A stretch of DNA of 64,000 nucleotides from Knoxdaviesia capensis. Taxonomy: Eukaryota > Ascomycota > Sordariomycetes > Microascales > Gondwanamycetaceae. Numbering within the stretch: position 1 is the first letter of the stretch; each line of letters opens with the position of its first letter. The notes under the pieces are model-generated. The model ran no database searches, was not told the origin of the DNA, and saw only the letters and a program-made list of their open reading frames with translations. This document shows positions 1 to 13,366 of the stretch, one piece after another. The translations under genes were made by a program, and so were the position numbers. The stretch covers positions 198,340 to 262,339 of the forward strand of contig LNGK01000008.1 in NCBI GenBank assembly GCA_001510575.1. The letters run 5' to 3'.

Positions 1-3000
1 CCCCCCCCGGCCACGACAGACAGACACACAAGAGCGAGCGGTAAGAAGGATGAGTATGGAAAGGAAGCTTATAAGGTGCGATCGATGCAACAGTACGACT
101 GAGTAACCGCTGCGTGTGCGCGCGTGGGAGCGACAACTTCCCACTCGCAGCTCTATCAACCGCCTTCCAGCCCCCCCGGCACTTGATCACGAAGAGGGTG
201 GTGTGTGAGGAGGCGGAGGAGGGATCATTCCGGAGCCCTTGAGTCCTCGAGCACTCCGGTGCAGGTTAAGTGCGTTTGGACATGACGCTACCTCGGTATA
301 TTCACAGGTTTGCTGACTCGGAGGGGGGGGACACTCCGTGATAACAACCACATACCAGATTCCTCGATAGCGAAAACCCACGAAGAGAGTGTGTCTGTGT
401 CTGTTCCAATCACCGGCCATCGTCCGCACCCCCATTCCTGCTATGCATGCACTTACAGTCTATCTGTGCACTTGGTGCCGTATCGGTGTGGCGAAAGACA
501 CCTGCCGGGTCGGTCTGCTGTGACAGATACTTCCACAGACACCCCAATCCTCCTCGGACCAAAGAAGCCCACGAAGATCAAGCAGACCCCAAAGCCGGCA
601 GCACAGCCCGGCAAGTACTGTAGTGACTAGCTAGCCATGGAGAGAGCAGCGTAGCACTCGATAACTTGATACCTCTCATGTAGTAAATGGGATCCAAGTC
701 GCTTCATCGTCTTTCTTCGCACGTACCCGGCGAGAAATACGAACACACTCTCGCTAAGATACTTTCCCACCCCTTCAACTTCTTCTTGCCGCTCATCCCA
801 TGTCACGCCTCAAGTGAATGCAACCCTATGTAACGACCCTGCCCTGTATAAAACTGGCCTTTCAGCTAGACATGTATGTGTGAGCTGGCCTAGAAAGAGA
901 TTAAGAGATAGAGGGGGAATATGGGATACTTGAAGAAGAGGAAAACGCTGGGTTGAACACCGAGTCTCGTAAACTCGCTGTTAGATAGCTCAAATTATGA
1001 GGAACACATGTACTGTACACTACAGCAGCTTCTGCACCCTCTCTACGGGTCTCATCGGTTGAACGGGACGCACAGCACAGACACAGTCACCTATCTCCAA
1101 CGGAAGGTTTCAAAAGACCATCAGTGTGTTGGCCGCTGCGGGGGGGCTCATATACGTACCTGGGTGGTATTATACACGGAGGGTAGCAGTGAAGCTGAGT
1201 CGAGAATAAGACCGAAAATATTGGCGGCACTTGACGGAGCCCGCCCTAGGCACACACCACACATTCACACAGACTCCGTAAGTGATACTCACCTTGCAGT
1301 TGCCAACACCGCCTGCCAACTTCGGAATGGGGAGGGGTGCACCGCATCTCATTGTACAGCCCAGTCAATATGAAAAGAATCACCGTAAATGTCTCCCCCC
1401 AAAGGGCTCCAATTCCGCCAATTGCCCATATCTTCTTACTGACTTTCTCCTCTCTTCCTGGAGTGTTTCTACTACGCAATGTCGCCGTGTACCTGACACA
1501 CCGGAGCCTCACCTTTTGTGTTGTTCTCTGTCGGCGGGCCACGCTGACCACCGCACCCAAAAGACTGTATCCAGTGGTTAGAGGGAGGAAGTACCTCGTA
1601 GTAAGACAAGGTAGAAAAATGGGTGGTTCCTAAATCCGGCACTCCAGGTTCCGCTGGTGCTGGCCCTGCTTTCGAACCAGCCCGGAAAAAATTGTGATTG
1701 TGTTGAGAGGAGGAGGAACAAGACAGCAACGGTCTGTCGTCACACACACACATACAGTACAGTACACACACACACACACACACTCCACGCAAGGTCTCTC
1801 TCGCAACACGTATAGGATCACCCACAAGGGGGTGGTGGAAAGGACTTTTTCCTACGCCAAGGCAGGGCAAAAGGAAAAAAAAAAAAAAAAGGAAAAGGAA
1901 AAGGAAAAGAAGAAAAAAAGAAAAAAAGAAAGAAAGAAAAGAACCGGAGATACCACACACGCGCACGCACGCACGGAGTACAGTACACAGAAATTAACAG
2001 AGGAAGAAAAAGGAAGCAAAAAGAAAAAAGAAAACAGACTCCCAGACTATCCCATGCACCAACCCATCTTGGAAGTCCCGGTTGATCGACGGCATATCTT
2101 CTTTTTCTTGCCCTTCCCTTTCCCTTTCCCTTCCTGCTCGGTCGTTCCATTTTGGGTCACATCCGCCAACTGCTTTGGGACACCATGTGTTGCAGCTGTG
2201 TTCGTGCACCTGCGCCTGCCTGCCTGCGTGTGTGTGTGTGTGTGTGTGGAACAAGAAAAGAAAAAAGAAACAGAAAAAAAAGTTCCAAAAAGAAAATAAT
2301 GCCATATACCGCTGCTAGCTTGAGGGCGAAAACCTGCCAGCTTGAGCAAAAATGGCGGCGTTGCACTGCAGCGCAAATCAAACAAGGAACAGGGAACGGG
2401 CGTACATGGCTGGCGCTGGCCAGGACAGGACGGCACAAAAGAGTCGTACACGGTACACTCTATAGGTCAGACTTTTGTTCCTTTCGATTTCCTCTTTTGC
2501 TGTGCGTGCTTTGGTGCTGAGGCCTGCCGGCTACGCACATATCAGCGGGCCTTCCACGGCCAAGTCAACCAGGACGCTTCCAGGGGGTTCATGCAGAGGA
2601 TATGTGTACAGTATGTACATAAAACGTGGTGTAGTGAGGAACGCCGTTCGGAAGGAAAATGCATGCATGCTCCCTCCCACTGCGATGTTTGCTGCTGCTG
2701 GTGTTGCTGCCGCTGTCTCGGTGGGTTGTGTGAGTTTTGTCCTGTGCTGTTCTGCTTTGTATTGTGTATAAGAAGCAAGGGATTTTTGGGGGCGCGAGGC
2801 CCAGAATGCCAGGCCGACACCCAGGACAAGATTGGGGTGGGGGCGTGGGTGTGTGTGTGTGGCTCCAGGTTGGTGTGTGCCTATGTGGGCGTGGCACACG
2901 GCGGAGGGAGAGACTGAGCGAGGCCAGAGACCGGGATCTCGATCGGGCTGGGTGAAAAGAGCACCTTGTAACGGACGGGCCGGGGGAAAGGGCGAGAGGA

Positions 3001-6000
3001 GGACAGCCCGTCTGTCTCTGCGGGCGTGTGAGTCTGTGAGTCTGTGTGTGGCCCAGACTTCAAAGCACCTCTATGCTATACCTGTCCGATCACTTGTCTC
3101 GCCTTCGGCAGCCACATCCCTTATGTCGGATTCTTTTTTTTTTTTTTGGTGCACTTCCCATTAACACCCCGAGTTGCCTCCGCGGGTGCAGTAACGGTAA
3201 CGTCAGATGCAGAAGCTGTGGTGGAATGGGGCCACAAAAAAAGCGAGAAAAAAACAAAGAATATAAAAGGAATATTTTTGTGACTGGTCGTAGGGCCGTA
3301 GCTGGAAGCCAGGTTACATACACAGTGTAGCATTCTGCCATGTTGCAGTATAGGTAGGTGGTGGGAGCTGAACGCCTCCCGTTCCCATACACTATTGTCT
3401 CGTGGTGGCTTGTATGAGAGCTGTGGTGAGAGGCCATTTGCGACTTGCTGGTGGTATATCGGCCTTCAGTATGGCAGCCGAAGGACCGTAAGTGAGAACT
3501 GAGGAATGATACGCACCTATAGTTGAAGCCTAATCCGTGAGAGTCCGATAACGGAGATGGGATTGCCGCCACCCTCGAGTTTGGTGTGTTTGCCCGGACA
3601 TAGTATACAGCCACCTGGGATTTTGGCCGCCTGTCTCATGAATTTCCAAAAGATCCAATAAGGACATCTCCAGACAAAAGTCCACTGATCTCATCAATCG
3701 CGCTTACCAAATCCCGTATAAGCACACTCCTCCCCAAAAACACTCTCCCGATCTCGAGAAAGTTCCAGCCTCGACTGCCTGTCCAGTCCAGTTAGGTATG
3801 GTGTGGTCATCCTGGAAGGGCGAGGCCCGAGCTGTGAAACCGAGGGATTAGAAAGCGACCATGAGCCAAGAGCTACCAAGAATCCATGACCCTTGAAAAT
3901 CGTCCCATGTGTGAAGAAAGGAAGGAAATCAGGGCCGAGATTGGCCTTAAAAAAACTTGTTTTTGGGGGAGGAGGGGGGGGGGGAGGGGGAAGGGGGGGT
4001 CGAAGGAGCTGTGCGTCCCTGGAGGAAGAGCCCTGCTTGGAACATTTAACAGTGCCCCAGGACTTGTGGATAAGCTTTGGGTGGCCCTCACAGATCCAAA
4101 AGAAGCTCAACATCCATAGACGTTGCCTAGTATAACACAGCAAGGCCGCGTAATTCCTCAAGCTGTGCCACAGTGAGATCCTGTTTTTAGCACTGCAACC
4201 GTGAGCTCCTGAACCGCTCCGAACTATCCTGGGTCAGTAGCACCGCTCTGTGATTATCAGGATAACTTCCCCTGAGAGGTATGTATCTCACTGACTTAGG
4301 GCGTGACGGGCGCTGGCGAATATTGCGCTTCCTCCTACCACTGTCTGTGGTCGGGGAAGCACGGCGGGGGCCAAAATCGACGACCGCTGTGGCCCGCTGC
4401 GAACGTCGATTTCTTTTGACCAAGATCTCGTCGGACATAGGAATTTCTCTTTAACGGCGTTAACTTGACCCATGTGAATGAAGGTTCGTCAGGGCACGAA
4501 ACTCCGGCCACCCTGTTTGTGTATTCTGGCGGTTGTCGTCGTCCGAGATTGTGGGTGAGGCGAAGGAAGTTGACTATATGGGACCAGACCCACCCTAAAT
4601 ATCAACCCAGTCCTTTGAGCGAGCTTGTGAAAGCTTGTGAAAGAAAATATGGGTAGCAATCGACGGCAGACCTGAAGAAGGCTAAATTAGTCCTTGCTCA
4701 CAATCCGAGAGAGAGGGAAAAAAGATCCTTGACGTCTCGTCTCGTCGTACTTGTGCCGATTAAGTCTCCATCATGAGTCCTAAACCGGCTTGGGTTGTCA
4801 TTCCCCCCCTTGTCTAGAGCGATGATATCTTAGCTGGTGGAACTGAACTGCTGACAGCACTAGTTTAGGAGCCTTCGAGATGTGTTCTGGCGGTGTTTTC
4901 CAGGATGCAGCTAAATATAATATGCCGTTGTAAGGGGCGCAGATGTTGGCGAGTGGATCGGTGATGTGGTCGGTGTCTGTCTTGTGTGAGTGACAACTTC
5001 AGGCTAACTTCTCGCACGCAATATTGGGTATCATCACCATCACGAAGAGCCAGCAATGGAACTGTGAGTGCATGTGCGAGTGTGTGCATTGGGTAGACAC
5101 TGGTCCCCACCCACCCACGCACATAAACATGCTGCATGTATCCCATCCCACCCACCCTTTCCTTCAGCTGCCCACAAGGCACTGCAATGATCGTCAGATG
5201 GTTTGGCCGCACTGATCAGCGTCGCAAAGCCTGCCAAAAAAGAAGAAAGGAAATGATCACATCAGTCTCCTCCTCTCCACGCACGGCATCCGCTTAACAC
5301 ACCCTGTCAAATACCGGCTGGCCACTGATCCCGGCTGGGCCACGCCTGCATCCCTGGTCAGGCCCCGTTAATCAAAAGTATCCAGTTATCCACCCTCCAG
5401 GCCCAGGGTATTCCCATACCCTGGGAAGATACCTCGTGGAAGCTTCGTTGGGGGAGATTTTGCTCTCTCTTTCATGCGGGCGCCAGAGATCAGTTAGAAT
5501 TTCAGACTCACTTGAAACAGAGTGGTCCACTCCCCCGGCTCAGGTCACGAGTATATCGGCGGACAGTACGCACTGTCAGGTCGTACAAGCTTGAGTCTGT
5601 CCCGCTGCCGCAACCGAACCTAGGTGTAGGAAGCACAGTACTGCACTGACCATACGGTGCGGTGCATACCGTAAGTCGGTAAGTTGGTCGAATTGGGGGA
5701 GTGTGGGCTTCATTTTGTGTTCTTCGTCCGTTGGTAGATTAACATGGTGAGGTGTTTATTAGGCGCCGGATGTGCAAGGAGGCACAGGGGGGAACAACCA
5801 CTTTAGTGAAAACCTGTCGGCCCGTTGATTTCATAAAAATACGACGTTCCTAGGAGGAAAAGATTGCACAAATCAGAAAGATACCCAGTAATTTGAAGCT
5901 CGAACCGTGGATTGAAAATGAGAAAATTTTCACAACTCGTTCACCAGCGTGGGCTAATTTCCCCGTGACTGAATCCCGGAACCATGCAGCAGAAAAACTG

Positions 6001-7391
6001 CAGATATACCCAGTTATACCTGCATTATACCTCTCACTCTCGGTGCCCATAGGAACAAATGGGCCTGAGATCCGTTCAATACTGTTGACGGTACTGAGCT
6101 GGGACGTCGTATGTGAACGGCTGGTTCGAGGGACTTTGGAGAAAGGGGGGAGGAAGATGGTATAATTTGAATAAAATGAGGAAGTGCACCCGATTATTGT
6201 TCATCCACCCATCTCCAGCTTCGGCACATTATGAACAAGCATTGGCGAATATCACTCAGCTTGATTGAGGTGAGGAGTTGGAAGATGGGAGATGAAAAAG
6301 GGAAGATGGAGCTGACCGGCAGAAGAGGAGCTCGGGTAGACTACATACCTGTGCTTTCTAAGTTGCCACTTGCTGGACCCTTCACGATGGGAAAAGGTGG
6401 AGAAATCTGCAAGCTCTTTGGGATGAGAGAGAAGCCATGGGAAGGAAGCTCGCCCGTTACAAGTCACAAGTGAAGACTGTTGTCGACAGCTGTACATAAT
6501 AAAACCCCAATACATGTGATGTGCGGTCTTTCCTTCCCCAGATGCGTGCCTGGCGTGACTTCCCGTCGATATCCACCGACGAGAGTGTGCCGTCATCTAC
6601 GCACAGTAAGGAGCATCGTCCTTTCCTCCTTTGGCTTTCGTAGGACTCACAGATTGCAGTGCCATAAGGGTTAACGTTTCAAATGCGGGTTGCTCTTTCC
6701 TGTTTGAATTCTGTTGAGCCGCGCACTAGAACAGCGACTTCGGGTACTGATTTGTGCAGAAGAGACAGCCCTGGATTTCAGCTCTTGCTAGATCGATTGC
6801 TAGAGCGACTGTGCGCGACACGTCGGTCGCGCCTTCTTCGATCACAGACGACGGCTAGCAGTTTCTTGTTCCTGTGACAAGTCCCACGAGACCTCAGTTG
6901 GCCTTACAGGGACAGTGCGACCGAGATCCCCAGCAGACAAAAAACGTGCCACGCATGCCGTGCCCCTTCCTGGCTAGTAATCTTCCTTCCAGTATCACAT
7001 CACCACTTCATTCCTCATAGGAACTAGCCCTAACCCTCATCGGTACACGTGGACGCGAGTCTTCCTAATTATTCTCGTCTCAAATATCGAGGAAGGAAGC
7101 GGCATGTATCTAAACGACATATGCAATTTGTGAAGTCGCGAAAGATATCTCCATAATCGTAGCTAGCTGGGGATCTCTTTTTTTAAGATTTGTCCGTGCT
7201 TCTCCTCTCGGAACATTCTCTCTCCCACTTCCTTTTTCCTTCAGTTGTTTTCTTTTCTTTTTCTGTCTTCCAAAAGAAATTCCATCCCCGTTAGCCCGGA
7301 CATTTACTTATGGCTTTGCTGGGATTAGGTCGTCTTCGCCCCCGCCCTGGACGCCCTGGCCTAAACCCCATCCAGATTAGCGGGACAGCTT
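1..7391. other. Gene-poor region with simple repeats
   Basis: No ORF here has coding-like codon use, a recognisable domain or plausible splice partners. The stretch contains a C-run at the very start, a broken CA repeat (about 1741-1783), a purine-only tract (about 1869-1941), a GT repeat (about 2227-2249), poly-T (3131-3146) and a G-run block (about 3967-4000). The Lys-, Phe- and His-rich ORFs over these repeats are artefacts of the repeats. The last part (7200-7300) is pyrimidine-rich, as in a fungal 5' leader. Confidence 0.6.
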
Positions 7392-7589
7392 ATGCCATAT
7401 TTGTCCATCATCCCCGAGACCTCCCTCGCGGACAAGACATCAGCGACTGCTGGAACAGCGACAGCCCTGCAACACGAGGTGCAGTCAATCACCACTCCAC
7501 ACCTCAACACTTACTACCCTCCAGATCTCGACAACCCCAAGGTCGAACATAACTCGTTCCCCCGGTCTTTGGAGGTGGCTTGGTGGTGA
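7392..7589 (+). CDS. Weak candidate small ORF (65 aa)
   Basis: I do not recognise this protein. The frame from an ATG at 7392 runs 65 codons to a TGA. Its third positions lean to G/C more than those of neighbouring ORFs, and its central part (HLNTYYPPDLDNPKVEHN) looks protein-like. A pyrimidine-rich stretch lies just upstream at 7200-7270. It may be one exon of a longer gene: a second frame from an ATG at 7310 overlaps it and a splice could join them, but I could not build a convincing model. It may also be chance. No function is proposed. Confidence 0.22.
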   Translation: MPYLSIIPETSLADKTSATAGTATALQHEVQSITTPHLNTYYPPDLDNPKVEHNSFPRSLEVAWW

Positions 7590-10549
7590 CTGATGATGAC
7601 AAGTGAGTGTCGTGTTGTGTTGGGGTGTGTGCTGAGTTCCTACGTGAGACAGGGGTTGGGGTTGTTCCCACTTTCGGTTGATTTGACTGAGGCCCAAGAC
7701 AACCTGGAGTTGAAGCTTTCACTAACTAGGGAAAACTACCTCAACTCTGGACACTTTGTGGCATATTGAGAGGGAGGCTTTGGCATAACTAACTCCAGCG
7801 AGCAAACGGCAAAGACAGGACCTTTTGATTCACTCTCCCTTTCGATGGCCGGATGCCAGCTTACTCCTTTCAGCGCGCACGCCCGCATAGTTGGCTGGCT
7901 TAGGCATGCCGTATAACACAGCACTGAGAAGTTGACCTCCAGGTCTCGATCCCTATTCTTCCGCTCTTTTTGGAACCAAGCAGAAAAAGCCTGCATCCCG
8001 CCAGAACCCTAATGAAGAAACCAGCTTTTTTGGGGGTCTTCAGCTAATTTCATCATGGTTTGCTTAAGCGAGGGCTGGCGGCGTCAACGACAAACGGACG
8101 AGCTGGAAAAAAAAGACAGAGGCAAAAAAGGAAGAAGAAATAAGATTGCTAGACTGTGGTTATCCTGTACTGACCCCTAAATGTCGCTACCAGACGACAC
8201 CACCGGTAAGGCTGCAGCGATCTAACCTTTGGTGGGTTTAACGGGTTGATTGGAGCCTCCCCCCCCATATCTCTCTTAGGTATCAGACATGACGCTCATA
8301 CCCACTCCCGCTCCCCGTCGCTTCAGCCATTCAGAAGGTCCTTAATTAGGGCTGTGTGTCACTAGTCGAGTTGGCTTGAAACTGATGCTCTTGCCGATAC
8401 ACTGTACAGTATAGGATGGGCACGGAGTCCGGACACAAGATCGGAGTCGGCTACGACAACAAACACAACAAAAGTCGGGCTCAATTCCAGCAACGGGCAG
8501 CCGAAAGCCTTGGCGGCGAATTTGTTCGCGATGACAACCTCCGTGCTTGATGATGTCTGTCCTGAGGCCAAAGCGAATGCTTCGTCTAAATGTCCTGGAT
8601 GCACAGTATGTGCGCGCGTGCATGCAGGTCTTCCTCCAAAGAGGCTCAAAATTGTAACGCACACCCCCCTCCTTTGCCTCTGCCCTTTTCGTCCTTTTCA
8701 GGCCTGAAAAAAACCGGTAAGCCCTCTGGATCCCTCTCCCCGACCATGTGGAGACGATATAGTGGTTACCATCCATGAGCGACCGTATCAGTGACACAGT
8801 AATATAAAGTTCATTTATTTTCCATGCCAGATATCGAGCCCTGACATCCCACCATATGCATCCGAGTCACGATAAACAGAGGACAGTACTGTACTGTACG
8901 TACTTGCTGTTGGTGTTCCTCAGAGCGTCCTTCTACACCGAACCCAACAACAAACACCTCGTTGTCCGCGGCGTGTGTGCGCTTCGCCGTGCCGGTCTTC
9001 CAAACTCTATTGTGGGCGTACGTGGCGTGAATATCGGACGAAAAGAACCTCACGGAGTGCACCCGTGATCGAGAAGGGCCTTTGAAAGGGCTCTGGAAGG
9101 GTCCCAGTGCAGTACTTTGAATATGATCTGGCTGAATTCCTCTTAACTTCACTGTAAGTGCGAGTAAGTCAGAGCCCCTGGTCTTTCTTGATCCATGTCC
9201 AGTCCAACGCCCGTTGATATTACGAAGATTCATACATTTATTGGCTTATAGGCCGTGCTAACCTGGCTGGAGAAGGTGCAAAATGAAGAAAGAAAAGAGA
9301 GAAAAGGAGCTGGCTGTCCCCAGATGATGCCAATCCACACACGGCAAAACTGTCTTCCCTGGAAAACAGGAAGGGAGGTGAGGAGATGAGGCCGTGACGA
9401 CTTATAGGAGAGATCTTTTCTTCTTGCTTCTTAACAGTGGTGGCTGGAACCAGGATGGATCATACTGAATGCCTGCACAGACTCTAACCTCTGGATGATG
9501 CTATTCTAAGCCACAATAATAGGCTCTATCTCCGAAAGCAGAAAAAATAGGAGGAAAAAGGAAACCTTAGCCCTTTCCGCCCATGCGACAGCACTATCAC
9601 CAAAGGAGCAAGAGCCCTACCACGGCACAGGTCGAATCCAGGGACGAAGATTTGGGTGTCTTCATTCCAACTTCAGGTGGCCTACCTACAGCAATACACC
9701 CAATCATCCGCATCTTACCACCACACTACTGTGAAAGGGCCAGACAAAAACATGGTTCGACGCTCCCCGCCGTCCGATGCTCACATGGGAAGACATGAGA
9801 ACCACTCATCTACCTGCTAAGCGGAATGCAGAGCAACCTGGACTGTTACATATGGGTTGCTGACATATAGTCACAGCGATAATATCATGAGGACTGAACG
9901 GGCGAACTCACTGACCTTGACTGCCAACTGGCCAGTCAAGACTTTGAGGTATGTCGTGGCTGTTTGGCTTGATTGGACTTCCTCGAACTATTGCACATTG
10001 CCCATGTTCACAGTACAGTACCTAGTCGACTGAGTTAACTTCGCCGACACCCCCCTCCAACCTGAAGCTCTTTCTTAGAACAATTCCTTATCCTAGTCGA
10101 AACCTCAACGGCATCATCCCGAACTATTAGACCCTGGAACATTTCCAAGCGGAACAGCTATACCAGTTTTAAACTAGTTTGGAAGGCCCTATAGCAACGC
10201 GCTACTATAGCTAATCAGCAAGCAACGAACGTCCACCCAAAGCTCCCGGCGTGCTATCACACACACACACACACACACACCACCACATTTACAGTTCGAG
10301 TTGAATCAGCCAGTCAGTCGCTTTTCCTGGTGTTCTTCTCCCTGCGAGAGGGAACCATCTGTGCTGTTCCGGTCTCGACATCGGCCTGCCACCACCACCA
10401 CCACCACCACCCGAAATCTCCTTGCTGCAGACAAGTGGTACCGCACATTGCTACCTGCCGGCCTGCACCTAACAGAAGTTGACGTTTCTCCTGTGTCATG
10501 CTTTCTTCTCTTCTTTTTTCTCTTGATCCTCCCAATCCCGTCTCTCCAC

Positions 10550-10600
<51 letters not shown>

Positions 10601-13366
10601 TCCCCCTTCCTCTCTTCCTCCTATCCGCCATGCATCATTGGCGTGCCGAGTTTCCTGCACAGCCAACAAGGTCTCTCTCTCTCTCTCTGTATCCTCGCCC
10701 TGGGTGGGAAAGATTAAATTGCCTTTTACTTTATTTTATTTTTAATTGCGTGTTTTCCTTCTCGGTCATTTCCATTTTTTTCTTTTCCTCTCGAGAGTCT
10801 TTGCTCCTTGGTTTTCCCCTCCCCCGGAGCCTGTCGCTGCCAGACCAGTAGTTGATGGATTCATCCAGTCTCTCATTATCAGTGTCTTTGATTGCCTCCC
10901 TGTCTTTTGTGACGACTTTTCCTTTCTGATATCCCCGGCCGCATCGCCAAACTTGTCACATCCAACTACAAAAGCAAACGATTTCCGCGAAGTACACGAC
11001 GGATCCATTGCAGTCGCCACAAACGCCATATCGTCTCCGGCTCTGTCTTATCTGGCCGCCGCACACTCTTCTGGCTTTCTTCCCATCTATTTGACTATCT
11101 CGGCTTAAATCTCACACTGAGCCCGTCTCCGCTACCGCCATTATACACGATCTATTTCACATGGCATTTCTCACCAACTGACATTCGTCATCTGCTTGGC
11201 TCTTTTTTTCTGTCTGCTGTCTTCTTGTTCTTCTCTTTTTATCCTCTCTATCTCCCTCTCGCTAGACTCGCCGCCAACACATCCAATGACCACATCAACA
11301 CCATCAGCCCCGGATTCTTCACCCTCTTCGTGATTTACACCACTAGCCAGCCGAATTTGATTCCTTTTTCTTGTTCTCCACCTTTCCAGTTCATCTTTTC
11401 GTTAGGCGGCACAGGATTTGGTCGAACATCGGGCCGAGCTCATCTGGGGAAGGGCAAAAGGTAAAAATCGAAGTCTACGCAGCCCACACGACAGTGACGG
11501 GATATAGCCAACTGCAAAGTCCATACTGCCTTTTCAATATCTTCTCCGTGCAGCCGCATTGTTCCGCAACTGTTTCCGGGGAAGCGTCTTTCTTCATCTT
11601 TTTTTTTCTGATAGCCGGTATCGACATCTCGCTTCCGGCACGCGCTCCTTTTTTTCTTCTTTTTTTTTCTTTCCAATCTCGCCCTTCGGTTTGACCTGAT
11701 CACCCTTCTTATTCTTCCTGATTTTTTTCTGTCTTTTTTCTCGTCGATCATTTTTTTTTTTCCTTTTTGACAATCTTCTCGACTTTTGTACCCGCTTTTT
11801 AAGCCTCTTTTCGGTGTGGGATTCAAACCAACCAGAAATCACGTCTGGTGGTGGCTTTTTCCTCGTTTTTCTCTTGCACCGAAAGCCCTCATTTGCGTCG
11901 TATTCCCAAGAAAGGGACGAGCCATCAATCAGCCTACGCCATCATTAAAAGTACGGAATTAGGTGAGTGAATACAACCAACCCGGAGAGCCACTTGGATA
12001 TAGGCGAATGCTTGGCCTGTGTGAGACCCGGGTTTGCCATGTTTGACTCGTGTGTGTCTGTGTGCGTGTGCGCGGATTCATGATCAACCAACCGAACCTC
12101 AAGGAGAAAAAAAATTACCCATTCCTATTTATATACGATGCCGTGCGAGATGCAGAGACACATTCAAGCGAAACTTTCCCAACAGTGGTCCCACCGCCTA
12201 AAACTTCAAGTTGAAGAGCAGGTGAGTGAGGCTGGGAAACCCGAGGCTGGTGGTGATCGTGTAATCTGATGTTCCGGGAAGTGCATATCAGACAGACTGT
12301 TACCGAAAGAATATGGTGATGACGATTGTGAGGGGTGACATTTCGCCTCTGTCGCCATATCTGTCTGCCACTGACCAACCCGCCCACCACTCCCTTCTCA
12401 TAACAGCCCTGGAGCTTCCCACCAAGTGTGCTTGCGTGTGATGTAGTTGGCCACATTGGCTGCTGGTACTAGAGCCGGCTTCATGTTGCTGCTATTAGAT
12501 CGTCTTCCTCAACCACCATTCGACAATTCCCCTTGCCCAAAATCCAATGTTTTCATCCTCTTTCACTCTTCCCCATGTCAACTGCACTACAGAAGGTCCA
12601 TCATGAAAAAGAAGAATGAGGATCTATCCTACTCGATATATTCCTCCCAATATGTCAAGGATGGAAGAAGGCCTACTAGTCGTAGAAAACTCTGGCCCTG
12701 CCGATTGCGCCGAACTGCCTGACAGGCTCCGCTCTCCCACCCCCCGGTCGCACTAATTCTGCTGATGGTCTCTCAGTTCCCAGATAGCTGCTGGGGCGCC
12801 CGGAGGAAGAAGCAGTGTCTCGCCATTTCTCTTTCTCTCTGCCTTTTTAGCTCGGAGCATTCTCCATCTTCTCTCTGATCTCGCCCCATCCGACCGCCGA
12901 GATCTCTCTATGGGCTTCGGGCCTTTCGTACCCTGTGATATTCATCTCCCAGCTTCATATCAATCTTAGTACTCTACTCATATCGTTGAATCATTTATCT
13001 TTCGTTTTCCTGTTTACACCATCATTTCCCCCTCCTCCATCAATCCCCGTCATACTTGGCATCGTGCTGTATGTAATTGACTGTGCCTCCATCATTTCAT
13101 TCGGCACAAGCTGGTGGCTGAATGCATGTATGGGCGGACCTGTCCCTACAGAGACTTGTGTAAATGTACCGGCATACACACACACTACTACTACCCCGAC
13201 CGCCTATGCCCACGCACAAATAAAAGTCAAATGCAGACATCATCTATCCATCTATATAATCTTGGTCGCCGGCCACTTTTTTTCTCGCTAGTCGACAAGC
13301 CGCCGACATCCTCCCTGAATCACCCCTCATACCATTGGCCGAGAATGACCGGTCGCAGAGAGAGGC
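7590..13366. other. Gene-poor region, then a long pyrimidine-rich leader
   Basis: No supported gene. From about 10250 onward the + strand becomes rich in C and T, with CA (10257-10280), ACC (10389-10411) and TC (10551-10594) repeats and repeated T/C tracts up to about 13050. Such DNA typically lies upstream of transcribed genes in filamentous ascomycetes, so 10.5-13.3 kb may be promoter and long 5' leader of the gene at 13367. The ORFs inside it are Ser/Leu/Phe-rich products of the CT tracts. Confidence 0.5.
10551..10594. repeat. TC dinucleotide microsatellite
   Basis: About 20 TC units directly seen, ending in CTTTCTCTTTC. A shorter TC run follows at about 10674-10688. Confidence 0.95.

Noticed and set aside
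1694..2299. 201-codon Lys/Glu/Phe-rich ORF
   Set aside because: It runs through CA, poly-A/purine and GT simple repeats, so open length is a composition effect.
5885..5965. tRNA-like string on the minus strand (TAGCCCACGCTGGTGAAC and GGTTCGAG)
   Set aside because: The T-arm and acceptor stems do not pair and the anticodon arm is not convincing.
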